The notes beneath the pieces are model-generated. The model saw only the letters and a list, made by a program, of their open reading frames with translations, searched no databases and was not told the DNA's origin. Shown here piece by piece: positions 1 to 8,685 of a DNA stretch of 64,000 bases; positions within the stretch are counted from its first letter, which is position 1, and every line of letters begins with the position of its first letter. The stretch comes from Oceanospirillaceae bacterium (GTDB taxonomy: Bacteria > Pseudomonadota > Gammaproteobacteria > Pseudomonadales > Balneatricaceae), in contig JABSRA010000010.1 in the NCBI GenBank assembly GCA_013215445.1, forward strand, positions 1 to 64,000, given 5' to 3'. The translations under genes and the position numbers were made by a program.

Positions 1-392
1 GTCATCTGCAAATTTTTGTAATCGGCTCTGCGATTGTTGGTATTGCCGGCGCAATGATGACCACCTTAGACGGACAGTTTACCCCTGGCACTTACAATCC
101 GTTACGCTATACTTTCTTGATCTGGGTAATGGTGATCGTCGGTGGTTCAGGCAACAATTTAGGCGCAATTTTAGGCGGCTTTTTAGTCTGGTTTATCTGG
201 ATTGAAGCCGAACCTATGGGCAACTGGCTAATGAGCATCGTGACCTCTGGGTTAGACCCAGCCAGTGAGTTGCGCCACCATTTACTCGGCAGTGCCCAGT
301 ATATGCGCCTAATGGTAATGGGTGGGGTGCTATTAATAGTACTGCGCTTTAGTCCAGGGGGAATATTACCCGAGCGCTCGGGCCACAACTAG
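1..392 (+). CDS. livM: Branched-chain amino-acid ABC transporter permease, C-terminal part (LivM-like)
   Basis: This is the 3' end of a gene that enters from the left edge; about 129 codons are open from base 3 to the TAG at 390. The product is an inner-membrane permease with several hydrophobic segments (FVIGSAIVGIAGAM, FLIWVMVIVGGSGNN, LGAILGGFLVWFIW). It ends in SPGGILPERS, which resembles the R-x-G-[IL]-[LI]-P tail of LivM permeases. The binding-protein gene begins 188 bp downstream on the same strand, which supports a liv-type uptake system for branched-chain or related amino acids. A hairpin lies between the two genes. The ATPase genes are not in the window and may lie to the left. Confidence 0.85.
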   Translation, partial: HLQIFVIGSAIVGIAGAMMTTLDGQFTPGTYNPLRYTFLIWVMVIVGGSGNNLGAILGGFLVWFIWIEAEPMGNWLMSIVTSGLDPASELRHHLLGSAQYMRLMVMGGVLLIVLRFSPGGILPERSGHN

Positions 393-411
393 CAACCTAG
401 ATATGAGAATA

Positions 412-442
412 ATGCTGCTGAGACAATTGCCTTTAGCAGCAT
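412..442 (+). terminator. Hairpin between livM and livK
   Basis: ATGCTGCT (412-419) pairs with AGCAGCAT (435-442) around a 15-nt loop, 20 bp after the livM stop. Only AATATTTC follows, with no run of T, so this may be a weak terminator, an attenuator or an mRNA 3' stabiliser that sets a different expression level for livK. The inference is structural only. Confidence 0.35.
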
Positions 443-580
443 AATATTTCATAGCATAACCACAGGTATTTTTGATAAGTACCTGTTATTCAAACACAGT
501 CTATGTAAACTCCATGACTGTAGATACAACAAAAAATAGTCCAGTTAACTGGGCAATCATAACCATTCTGGAGACTTTCG

Positions 581-1771
581 ATGAAAAAGCACTTATTAAG
601 CATCGCGTTAACTGCCGCTCTGGCAACCACTGGATTTGCCAACGCCGCTGAAATTAAAATTGGCGTGATTTTAGGTTTCACTGGTCCTATTGAATCACTA
701 ACACCTGACATGGGTGCTTCAGCCGAGCTCGCCTTTAAAGAAGCATCAGATTCAGGCATGTTACTCACCGGCAGCACTATCTTACCTATTCGCGCCGACT
801 CAACTTGTGTTGATGCATCAGCTGCGACTGCCGCCGCTGAGCGTTTAATCACCGCTGATAAAGTCGTGGCCATCATGGGCGCCGATTGCTCTGGCGTCAC
901 TACTGCCATCGCTAACTCGGTAGCTATTCCCAACGGCGTAGTGATGGTTTCACCCTCTGCTACTACACCGGCACTGTCTAGCATTGCCGATAAGGGGTTG
1001 TTCTTTCGCACCGCACCTTCTGATGCACGTCAGGGACAAGTCCTAGCGGACGCAGTCTTTGAAGCGGGCACCACTACCATCGCTGTCACCTACACCAACA
1101 ACGATTACGGCAAGGGTCTTTCAGACGCTTTCGTCTCTGCCTTTAAAGCCCTTGGCGGTAAGGTAGTCATTGTCGCTGCCCACGAAGATGGCAAAGGTGA
1201 TTACTCTGCAGAAGTTGCTGCACTTGCAGCAGCCGGTGCAGACAGATTAGCCGTACTTGGATACTTAGATCAAGGTGGTAAAGGTATCATTCAAGCATCA
1301 ATCGATACCGGTGCATTTGATATGTTCGCGCTAGGCGATGGTATGATTGGTCAATCTCTAGTAGACGCTTTTGGTGATGACATGGTCGACACCATTGCGA
1401 CATCTCCAGGTGGTACTAGCGATGCGATGGATAACTTCATCAAAATGGCTAAAGCGAACAAAATCGGTGGCGAAGGCCCATACGATGGTACCTCTTACGA
1501 TGCAGCAGCACTGATTGTTCTGGCGATTCAAGCGGGCGGATCAGCTGATCGTGCCTCTATCCAGGCGAACATGATGAGCGTTGCCAACGCACCTGGCACT
1601 AAGATCTACCCTGGTGAGCTGAAGAAAGCACTGGAGATTTTATTAGCGGGCGGCGAAGTTGACTATGTTGGCGCCACTAACATCGAATTCAGTGATGTTG
1701 GCGAAGTATACGGCACCTACCGTCAGCTAGAAATTAAAGATGACAAGTTCTCGCTAGTTAGAGTACGTTAA
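581..1771 (+). CDS. livK: Branched-chain amino-acid ABC transporter, periplasmic binding protein
   Basis: The 396-aa product has a clear signal peptide (MKKHLLSIALTAALATTGFANAA), then EIKIGVILGFTGPIESL, the usual start of type I periplasmic binding proteins of the Leu/Ile/Val family. The two-lobe fold is suggested by the conserved stretches AIMGADCSGVTTAIAN and TYTNNDYGKGL, a typical ligand-cleft and hinge pattern. GGAG lies 8-9 bases before the ATG. It probably delivers its ligand to the permease encoded just upstream. The exact ligand (branched-chain amino acids, amides or urea) cannot be read from the sequence. A strong terminator follows immediately. Confidence 0.88.
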   Translation: MKKHLLSIALTAALATTGFANAAEIKIGVILGFTGPIESLTPDMGASAELAFKEASDSGMLLTGSTILPIRADSTCVDASAATAAAERLITADKVVAIMGADCSGVTTAIANSVAIPNGVVMVSPSATTPALSSIADKGLFFRTAPSDARQGQVLADAVFEAGTTTIAVTYTNNDYGKGLSDAFVSAFKALGGKVVIVAAHEDGKGDYSAEVAALAAAGADRLAVLGYLDQGGKGIIQASIDTGAFDMFALGDGMIGQSLVDAFGDDMVDTIATSPGGTSDAMDNFIKMAKANKIGGEGPYDGTSYDAAALIVLAIQAGGSADRASIQANMMSVANAPGTKIYPGELKKALEILLAGGEVDYVGATNIEFSDVGEVYGTYRQLEIKDDKFSLVRVR

Positions 1772-1794
1772 TTTTTAACGACTTTTAAGTGATC

Positions 1795-1823
1795 GAAAAA
1801 GTCAGCATTTGCTGGCTTTTTTA
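1795..1823 (+). terminator. Rho-independent terminator of livK
   Basis: AAAAAGTCAGC and GCTGGCTTTTTT form a stem with one G-T pair around a 4-nt loop, and the 3' arm is itself a T-run. It starts about 24 bp after the livK stop codon. Confidence 0.85.
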
Positions 1824-2096
1824 TGGTCAGGACGACCGGTATAACGCGCTGGCATGGATGCCAAAGAGCGACTATGGTCAGGACGACCGGTCAGGTTTTT
1901 TGTTCCCGACAAAACCTAAGTACCTACATCCCTGTAGGCAATAACGCGCTGGCATGGATGCCAAAGAGCGTATAAGGTCAAGATGACCGGTCAGGTTTTT
2001 TGTTCCCGACAAAACCTATGTACCTACCTCCCTGTAGGCAATAACGCGGTGGCATGGATGCCAAAGAGCGTTTATGGTCAGGACGACCGGTCAGGT
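1823..2096. repeat. 100-bp tandem repeat built of small hairpins
   Basis: The 30-bp block beginning ATAACGCG recurs at exactly 1841, 1941 and 2041 (period 100). Each unit combines three hairpins: GGCATGGATGCC, GGTCAGGACGACC (one base variant at 1976) and CCTACATCCCTGTAGG (present in two units). TTTTGTTCCCGACAAAA adds a fourth. The loops expose GGA on one strand or the other. Units differ by only a few bases, so the duplication is recent or maintained. No ORF of note crosses it. It lies between the livK terminator and the amidohydrolase gene. Confidence 0.9.
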
Positions 2097-2510
2097 TTTT
2101 CCAGCTTATTTCGTGCTCTTTGCAGAACCGACAGCGCTAGCTACTCTACCGCTATGTAAACAAGCTGTATCAAAACTGTATTTTTCTAAAAAAATGTAAC
2201 AATTTGAGACGCTTGAAAACAACTCTCATTCAAGTTTAAATATTTAGATATGCATCACGCTATACCCTGAAGACTGCCATAAGTTATTTCGAAGCGTCCG
2301 CTAAACTCAAACAAGACTGACAATCAGCGATCAATAAGACTTAAACCCAACAGGCTCGAGCTTCTATTGTACCTTGTGTCAACAGCCGTTCTGCCGATAC
2401 AAATGAACTAGATAGAAATGATATTGAGCGTTGTAATCAATGGACACCGAGATAATAAACACCCTGTTACTGGCCCAAACGAAAAAGTCACTTTAACCCT
2501 AGGGAAAATC
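2097..2510. other. Intergenic region upstream of the amidohydrolase gene
   Basis: About 410 bp with no gene, tRNA or repeat that I can recognise. It presumably holds the promoter of the gene starting at 2511. An in-frame ATG at 2418 would add 31 residues ahead of the signal peptide and has no clear ribosome binding site. Confidence 0.5.
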
Positions 2511-4265
2511 ATGAAAAGAACACTATTATTACTGCTATCTATTCAACTATCTTACTTTGCCATACCCAGTGGCGCCGGGCAAAACAATGCAATACCTGCC
2601 AATAATAATATAGTTAGCACCATCATTTCTGGTGGTGAAATTATCACCATGGAAGCAAGTAATCCAACCGTTGAAGCCATTGTTACCTTATCCAATAAGA
2701 TTGTATTTGTTGGCAATTTAAATGATGCCGAACTCAAATACCCTGATTCTGAATATTTCAATTTAGATGGCAAGGTTTTAATGCCCGGCTTTATTGAACA
2801 GCACATGCATCCTTTTCTTGGTGCACTAACACTCATGATGATAGTGATTGCCCCGGAGGAATGGCAGTTACCGAATAAAACCTGGCCAGCTGCTACCGAT
2901 GCCAATGACTACATGGAAAAACTGGTTGCTGCAGAAAAAAATATTTCTGACCCCAATCAGACTCTATGGTCTTGGGGCTTTAATAATTATTTTCATGGCG
3001 AACTCTCACGAAAAATGCTCGATAAGGTTAGTCTAACTCGCCCTATTGTTATTTGGCATCGCAGCGCTCATGAGTTTTATATGAATACTCAAGCCATCCA
3101 AAAATTTGGCTTAAACCAAGCCGACATTGATAGCCACGGCAAAGAAATTGTTAAGCAATCCAATTTAGACAAAGGTCACTTCTTTGAGGCCGGTGCCATG
3201 GTTTATTTACTGCCGAGAATATTTCCGGAATTAGCGACCAGAGAACGTATGGAATCAGGCCTCAAACAAATGGTCAAAATGCTACACCGCAAAGGTGTTA
3301 CTGCCTATATGGAGCCTGGCGCGTTCATTGGCCCCGGTTCAGAGCAACTTTATCTAGATATCCTTGGCGATAAAGATACTCCCTTGTATTCTTTCTTTGT
3401 GCCCGAAAGCAAAACACCGTTGTTAATGTATGGTGAAGCGGGGATATTGTCGAGCATGGAACAGATTAAGTCCATTTTCCCCAGCAAGGGCAAGATTCGT
3501 TTTCTGGATAAACAGATCAAAATATTGGCTGACGGAGCAATCATCTCTCAGTTAATGATGATGAAGGATGGTTATCTCGATGGGCACCATGGCGAATGGA
3601 TTCAAGGGCCTGCAGAGCTTGAAACGATCAGTAAAATTTTCTGGGAAGCTGGCTATCAAATTCATGTACATGTTAATGGTGATGAAGGACTAGAAGAAGT
3701 ATTGAATATGTTTGAGCGACGCATGCAACAAATGCCCCGCGAAGATCACCGAAGTATCATCATTCACTTCGCAAATTCAACTCCTGAACAAATTAAGCGC
3801 ATCAAAAAATTAGACTTATTGGTCTCTGCTAATCCTTATTATGTCACCGGGTTTGCCGAAAAATTTGGTGAGATTGGTTTAGGCACAGAGCGTGCATACA
3901 ACATGGTGCGATTAGCGCCTGTGGAAGCACAAGGCACTTCTATTACGCTTCATTCGGATCTTCCTATGGCTCCAGCGGATCCATTGTATTTGGCATGGTC
4001 AGCAGTAACCCGCCAAACGAATACAGGTAATACGATAAACCCGGAGTTAGCGTTGAGTATCCATGGCGCTATGAAAGCCATTACCATAGAAGCTGCTTAT
4101 TCATGGCAGATGGAAGACACTATTGGCAGTATTAAAACCGGAAAAATTGCCAATTTTACTCTTTTAGGCAATAGCCCCTATACGGTTGACGCTCAGAAAA
4201 TTAAAGATATCGAGGTGATAGGTACCTTTTTTGAGGGAAGATATTTTCCGGTCAGCCCCCAATAA
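2511..4265 (+). CDS. Exported amidohydrolase, YtcJ-like (Amidohydro_3)
   Basis: The 584-aa start at 2511 is preferred over an in-frame ATG at 2418 because it follows AGGGAAAATC and begins with a signal peptide (MKRTLLLLLSIQLSYFAIPSGAG). The metal-dependent TIM-barrel hydrolase signs are PGFIEQHMHPF (HxH ligands), KILADGAI, HVHVNGDEG, IIIHFAN and the late LHSDLPM aspartate. The N-terminal VEAIVTLSNKIVFVGNL and C-terminal GSIKTGKIANFTLLGNSP are the flanking beta-sandwich strands. The family hydrolyses amides or cyclic imides; the substrate is unknown. A second member lies convergently just downstream on the other strand. Confidence 0.85.
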   Translation: MKRTLLLLLSIQLSYFAIPSGAGQNNAIPANNNIVSTIISGGEIITMEASNPTVEAIVTLSNKIVFVGNLNDAELKYPDSEYFNLDGKVLMPGFIEQHMHPFLGALTLMMIVIAPEEWQLPNKTWPAATDANDYMEKLVAAEKNISDPNQTLWSWGFNNYFHGELSRKMLDKVSLTRPIVIWHRSAHEFYMNTQAIQKFGLNQADIDSHGKEIVKQSNLDKGHFFEAGAMVYLLPRIFPELATRERMESGLKQMVKMLHRKGVTAYMEPGAFIGPGSEQLYLDILGDKDTPLYSFFVPESKTPLLMYGEAGILSSMEQIKSIFPSKGKIRFLDKQIKILADGAIISQLMMMKDGYLDGHHGEWIQGPAELETISKIFWEAGYQIHVHVNGDEGLEEVLNMFERRMQQMPREDHRSIIIHFANSTPEQIKRIKKLDLLVSANPYYVTGFAEKFGEIGLGTERAYNMVRLAPVEAQGTSITLHSDLPMAPADPLYLAWSAVTRQTNTGNTINPELALSIHGAMKAITIEAAYSWQMEDTIGSIKTGKIANFTLLGNSPYTVDAQKIKDIEVIGTFFEGRYFPVSPQ

Positions 4266-4304
4266 AAACGGCCCATCAATAGATTAAGAGTCGCAGCTCA
4301 CCTA

Positions 4305-4332
4305 GGATGCTGCTGAACACTCAGCAGTATCC
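4305..4332. terminator. Hairpin between convergent amidohydrolase genes
   Basis: GGATGCTGCTGA and TCAGCAGTATCC form a 12-bp stem with one G-T pair and an ACAC loop. It sits in the 113-bp gap between two convergent genes, so it could end transcription from both sides, though neither side has a good T-run. Confidence 0.5.
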
Positions 4333-4378
4333 TCTGCCCAATTAATTGAGCAAAGTATCATGCGGAATGATGTCGCTA

Positions 4379-6277
4379 TTAGCCGTTCTTACAAAAATTG
4401 TTAAAGGCGGTTTTATCATTGCTAAACTGCATTTTTTTAGCTAGCTGCCAAGGCCGTTCACATTGTTTGGTGCTGCTACACCATGAGTAGCCAGCTGAGC
4501 CTAAACAACCCTGCGCATCCTCATCAGCTCCAATTAATATAGCGCTCTGGTAGACCACTTCACCCTCTTTAATCGTGCTTAATACCTGATTATCTCTAAT
4601 GTTTTCGACATTTTGCTTTAATGGATTGTTTTTAACAATAACAAAATCAGCTAATAAACCTACCTTGATCATACCCTTGCGGTCTTCTTCAAAAAATTGA
4701 TAGGCGGGGCCCGTGGTTAACGCCTGCAGAGCAGTATAGGCATCTACGCGCTGCTCGGGACCAATAACCACACCAGAACGAGACTCTCGCGCCATCGCGG
4801 ACCACATAATAAAGAATGGATTTAGCGGGGTTACATTAAAGTCAGAGTGATTAGCGGTAATAAGTCCCGCTTCTTTTGCCGCTTTCATTGGGCTGATAAA
4901 AGCCGCTGCCGCTGGGCCAATATTCTTTACATGCACATCACCCCAGAAATAAGTATGCAAAGTAAAATAGGAAGGTGTCAGCCCTAGCTCCACATATTTC
5001 GCCAAGTGATCTGGACGCTGAAATTGGGAGTGAACAATAACCGTGCGGCGATTATCTCGAGCGGTAATACCCGCCTTTTCAATGGTTTTTATCATCATAT
5101 CAATGGCGGCATCCCCATTGGCATGAATTTGCATGGGAATATTTGCGGTAAATAATTTCTCAGTGATCGCATCGAGCTGTGTTTGAGTAAGCGATGGCTC
5201 TCCATGCCAGTTCTCTTCGCCGCCTGGCCCCCCGGTTAAATAGGGATTAGATACGAAGGCAGTTTTCCCCTGTGGAGAACCATCCAGAGTAATCTTAGCG
5301 GCATGGATTTTAAATTTATTGTTGTAAACACCAAACTGATATTTTGGATTATCAAACCACTGATCAATTTCTGTAAAAGCAGGTAGTGCGGCAATATCAA
5401 TAACGTTTTTTCCTAGCTCTGCTGCTTTCTGCAAAAAATCGAGATGTTTGGTATGGGTAAAACCTTCCACGGCGTGGGTATAACCTTGGCTAGTATATTG
5501 TTGTTGTGCATCAGCCATTAGTATTAACATTTCTTCTTCACTGGGCTGAGGTAAATTCTCAAACACTGGAATATATGCCATCTCCATTACCAACCCTGCA
5601 GGAGCACGACTGTTTGGCATTCTGGCAATAATGCCACCAGCGGGGGTAATACTATTTTCATCTAAGTTAGCCCACTTAAGCGCCGCAGAATTCAATACTG
5701 CACCATGCATTGAAACATGAATGAGCATCACTTTATGATTGGGAAACGCCGCATCGAGATCAACTTTGGTTATATGGCGCTGTTCGTCAATCAAGTCTTG
5801 ATCATAACCCCAACCAACAAGCCAGCCACCTTCGCTTACATTATGCTGTTGCTGATAGGCTTGTAGTTTGCTAATAATTTGTGGAATATTGGTGGCATTG
5901 CCAACAGGCGGCGCCGCTATATTAACCTGATTAACCATCATTATAGACGACATAAAATGACCGTGAGGATCGATAAAGCCTGGCAGCATAGTGGTACCCG
6001 CTAGATCTACTTTAAGAGTATCTCCAGCGAATTTTTTGTCTGCGATATATATATCGGCATTGGCTTTTTTACCTAGATAAACAATTTTACCCTGACGCTC
6101 AATGACCGCCTCCACATAACTTGGCTCATCGCCTTGCATGGTGATGATATCACCGCCAAAGTACAGGGTTTGATGTGCTGATTTCTCAGGTTCAATGGTT
6201 CCTGCTGTAAGCGCTATGCTGGCTGTGAGGGTGAGCAGCAGTGTCCATTTACTGGCGATATCAAAATTTTTCATCAT
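4379..6277 (-). CDS. Exported YtcJ-like amidohydrolase with Cys-rich C-terminal tail
   Basis: The 632-aa product begins with a signal-like hydrophobic segment (WTLLLTLTASIALTAG). Family motifs are PGFIDPHGHF (HxH), ITLDGSPQGKTAF, MQIHANGDAAID, TVIVHSQF and ANHSDFNVTPLNPF. AGGAGG stands 5-8 bases before ATGATG. It is a diverged paralogue of the convergent neighbour at 2511. Unlike that neighbour it carries about 45 extra C-terminal residues with the pattern C-x-GSAGYSWC-x5-C-x-RPW, a small Cys/Trp module that I recall from exported bacterial proteins. Two linked exported hydrolases suggest use of related extracellular amides or imides, but the substrate is not inferable. Confidence 0.85.
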   Translation of the reverse strand: MMKNFDIASKWTLLLTLTASIALTAGTIEPEKSAHQTLYFGGDIITMQGDEPSYVEAVIERQGKIVYLGKKANADIYIADKKFAGDTLKVDLAGTTMLPGFIDPHGHFMSSIMMVNQVNIAAPPVGNATNIPQIISKLQAYQQQHNVSEGGWLVGWGYDQDLIDEQRHITKVDLDAAFPNHKVMLIHVSMHGAVLNSAALKWANLDENSITPAGGIIARMPNSRAPAGLVMEMAYIPVFENLPQPSEEEMLILMADAQQQYTSQGYTHAVEGFTHTKHLDFLQKAAELGKNVIDIAALPAFTEIDQWFDNPKYQFGVYNNKFKIHAAKITLDGSPQGKTAFVSNPYLTGGPGGEENWHGEPSLTQTQLDAITEKLFTANIPMQIHANGDAAIDMMIKTIEKAGITARDNRRTVIVHSQFQRPDHLAKYVELGLTPSYFTLHTYFWGDVHVKNIGPAAAAFISPMKAAKEAGLITANHSDFNVTPLNPFFIMWSAMARESRSGVVIGPEQRVDAYTALQALTTGPAYQFFEEDRKGMIKVGLLADFVIVKNNPLKQNVENIRDNQVLSTIKEGEVVYQSAILIGADEDAQGCLGSAGYSWCSSTKQCERPWQLAKKMQFSNDKTAFNNFCKNG

Positions 6278-6701
6278 AACCTCCTATATTTTATCATTAA
6301 ATTTACAAATACATATCTGGGGAACAAAAACATTAAGGTAACTCTCAGGGCGTTTTTCGGGCTATTATCTGTACTAGCCGCCCAATAACGCAAGCCCGCT
6401 GCACCACTAATTAGCTGGTTATTAGCCTTCAATATCTTAGCTACACCCGTATAGATAGAGACAGTCCAATCCTTTTCTTGCCAGTCATAGCTAGCTTCAG
6501 TATTTATCACATAAGTGACAGCAGAGGCTGTGGTATAAGATAAAAAGTTTTGATCGTAGTTAAATTGTAGGGGTAGTGTGATCAACGCTGCAATCGGGTT
6601 AGTTAATTTTTTTGCTAGCGCCTTTTTTCAGCCAGTTGAGTGTCCGCATAAGTCTGAGCAAATAATAAACTACCGACAATTATTACATAATAACAGCGCA
6701 T
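6274..6701 (-). pseudogene. Decayed outer-membrane transporter-like (neuromedin U-type) gene
   Basis: From ATG at 6701 the strand reads a signal peptide (MRCYYVIIVGSLLFAQTYAD) then TQLAEK, and stops at 6615. A single missing A in the A6 run at 6623-6628 would join it to KALAKKLTNPIAALITLPLQFNYDQNF, the typical start of this beta-barrel family. The text then jumps to family C-terminal strands (YDWQEKDWTVSIYTGVAKI, VTLMFLFPR). Only about 140 codons remain where I would expect roughly 250-300, so the middle of the barrel is deleted. The 3' end overlaps the start of the downstream amidohydrolase gene. The frame-open part begins at a TTG at 6585 and is not a real start. Confidence 0.7.
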
Positions 6702-7193
6702 TAATTTGTACACTTTTAATAACTTCCCTATCAACTTTTATAACTTAGTGTATTGAATTTATGACGTTTTTATTACTTCGTTATTCTCTGATAATGTTAA
6801 AGTGTTATTGTAAGCATAGCAATTCATCCTACAGATCTACGATGTAATTACCATAGATTAAATGTGAAATATTGATTGGCAGTCCGCCTAATAATGATTA
6901 TGCCTGTGGTTCAGAGTCTATCGACAAAGGGCCGTAAACAGACCAAAAATGGACGGATGATCAGCAGTGGATAACGTCGATATTGGCTGTAAAATGTTTT
7001 CTATTTAAGCTTTAACAGACTATTTCAGTTAATTAAAACACTCTGTGCTGCTATAGTTCGCAGCTCGATTGCAATAAACCTAAAGCCGGTAGCCGAATCG
7101 CCTGCACGATCTCTTGCTGCACCTAGAAAACTAATTTCTTACCCAGCTCCTTTGTACCTATCTGCCAAATCTAGGATAAACGAAACAGGTATT
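6702..7193. other. Intergenic region between divergent genes
   Basis: About 490 bp without a recognisable gene. It should contain promoters for the leftward decayed gene/amidohydrolase and the rightward small membrane protein. An in-frame TTG at 7152 would extend the latter but lacks a ribosome binding site. Confidence 0.4.
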
Positions 7194-7472
7194 ATGAAAA
7201 ATTTATTAATCAGAATATTTTGGCCAATCCTGAAGTTCTTTGAAACCGGCCAAGAGCCCGCGAATTATAAAAAATCGCACCGAATTGCCTTAAATGTGCT
7301 GGGCGGCTTATTTTTATTTTTATCGCTGGTCTCTACATTTGGCGCCATCTACACAGGTCAGCTAGCGGCATTCATCCCGGTGGTGGTGTTCTTTAGCGTG
7401 GGTTTTGTGGCTGTGGTGGTTGGCATACTAGGCTCAAAAGGGGCGGTTGGAAAAATATGGGGGACTAAATAA
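7194..7472 (+). CDS. Small inner-membrane protein of unknown function
   Basis: 92 aa from ATG 7194, preceded by AAACAGG. The N-terminus (MKNLLIRIFWPILKFFETG) is amphipathic. Two membrane segments follow, IALNVLGGLFLFLSLVSTFGA and FIPVVVFFSVGFVAVVVGIL, and the C-terminus is GSKGAVGKIWGTK. I recall similar two-helix proteins in other marine gammaproteobacteria but know no function. A hairpin terminator lies 34 bp after the stop. Confidence 0.7.
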   Translation: MKNLLIRIFWPILKFFETGQEPANYKKSHRIALNVLGGLFLFLSLVSTFGAIYTGQLAAFIPVVVFFSVGFVAVVVGILGSKGAVGKIWGTK

Positions 7473-7506
7473 GTGCTGCAATGTAACTACAGATCACCGC
7501 GAATAC

Positions 7507-7524
7507 CACCCTCCTCTGGGTGGT
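7507..7524 (+). terminator. Short hairpin after the small membrane protein gene
   Basis: CCACCC and GGGTGG form a 6-bp GC-rich stem around TCCTCT, followed by TTTACC. It is short but well placed between the genes ending at 7472 and starting at 7547. Confidence 0.45.
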
Positions 7525-7546
7525 TTACCCATAGGGTATTACCAAC

Positions 7547-7741
7547 ATGTTAAGCCTAAACAGTCGCGTTATCATTAGCCCCTGCATCAGTCAATGTGAC
7601 CTCGATGACCATGATATTTGTATCGGCTGCTACCGTTCTGCAGCAGAGATAGGTGGCTGGCGTAGCAAATCTGAAGATGAACAAATAGCGATCACGATTA
7701 GATGTAAAAAATTGATCGCTCGGCATTTAGACGATAATTAA
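7547..7741 (+). CDS. DUF1289 family small Cys-rich protein
   Basis: 64 aa. The motif SPCISQCDLDDHDICIGCYR, followed by S-A-A-E-I-GGW, is characteristic of DUF1289, with four conserved cysteines that may bind metal or an Fe-S cluster. The length is normal for the family. No function is established that I know of. It stands alone between the small membrane protein and the GST gene. Confidence 0.85.
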   Translation: MLSLNSRVIISPCISQCDLDDHDICIGCYRSAAEIGGWRSKSEDEQIAITIRCKKLIARHLDDN

Positions 7742-8006
7742 AGACAGTTAAGTGCCTAGCCCGAATATTGCACCCAATAGCTCGTGCTCTAGCTTGCTCC
7801 TTGTTTTTACAGACTTTTCTTTCTCAATCAACCGGACACACCAGTACGGTGTTCAATCGAAAAAAAACCTGTAAAATCAACTAGCAGCGCTATCAACACG
7901 ACATTGCATCCAATATCCGGGCTGGCAAACATGCATCAGACATTTTCAATGTAGCAGAGCATAATTTCCTTTCTCAAATTTATCATTATTCATAGCGGAA
8001 TTTACT

Positions 8007-8675
8007 GTGTATCAACTTTATTATTACCCCAACACTGCCAGTTTAGCCCCTCACTTTTTGCTCGACCACATGAACCTAGAGCATGAATTAATACTGGTGG
8101 ATAAAAAGTCAAATGCGCATAAAGCAGCTGATTATTTAACCTTAAACCCTGCCGGGCGTATTCCCACCCTCATTTTCGATAATCAGCCGCTATTTGAAAG
8201 TCCTGCTATTTGCCTGCATCTTTGTGAGTCGCATCCTGAACACGGCCTTATACCGCTGTTAGGAGACCCATTGCGCCCGCTGTTTTTTCAATGGTTGACC
8301 TATTTGAACAACACCCTACAAGCGGAGTTAATGGTGTACTACTATCCGCATCGACATACCAATAATACCAACGGTATCGCTGCTGTTAAAGCGGCGCAAG
8401 AGCAGTGTATTAGTGCTGCTCTATCCGTCTTAAATGATCAATTAGCTGATAGACAGTATTTGCTTGGCGAGCAATTAACCGCCTGTGATTATTTCCTGTT
8501 TATGCTGTGCGAATGGTCATTACCGGTTAAATCTTCGCCGCTGACTTTTAGCCATTTGGCGGCTTATTTGAAACGCCTTAGCACTCTCCCAAGTATTGTA
8601 AAAGTGTGTGACATTGAGGGGATTGATCTCAACCCGTTTTCATCCTACCCCATAACCACCGCTGGTCACTCTTAG
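8007..8675 (+). CDS. Glutathione S-transferase family protein
   Basis: 222 aa from a GTG start with AGCGGA 8 bases upstream. The N-terminal thioredoxin fold (residues about 1-78) contains LNPAGRIPTL with the cis-proline and ESPAICLHL, the Glu-Ser pair that binds the gamma-glutamyl part of glutathione. The C-terminal half is helical, with the conserved GEQLTACDYFLFML. It probably conjugates or reduces electrophiles in the cytoplasm. The next gene, a quinone-reductase-like flavoprotein, starts 10 bp downstream, so the two form a likely stress or detoxification operon. Confidence 0.88.
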   Translation: MYQLYYYPNTASLAPHFLLDHMNLEHELILVDKKSNAHKAADYLTLNPAGRIPTLIFDNQPLFESPAICLHLCESHPEHGLIPLLGDPLRPLFFQWLTYLNNTLQAELMVYYYPHRHTNNTNGIAAVKAAQEQCISAALSVLNDQLADRQYLLGEQLTACDYFLFMLCEWSLPVKSSPLTFSHLAAYLKRLSTLPSIVKVCDIEGIDLNPFSSYPITTAGHS

Positions 8676-8685
8676 CAGGTATCGT

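Noticed and set aside
490-1011. 173-codon frame antisense to livK
   Set aside because: Shadow of a strong coding region on the other strand; Ala/Ser-rich text without family features.
1823-2096. CRISPR array
   Set aside because: The period is exactly 100 bp and the sequence between the hairpins is also conserved, so there are no unique spacers; no cas genes are in the window.
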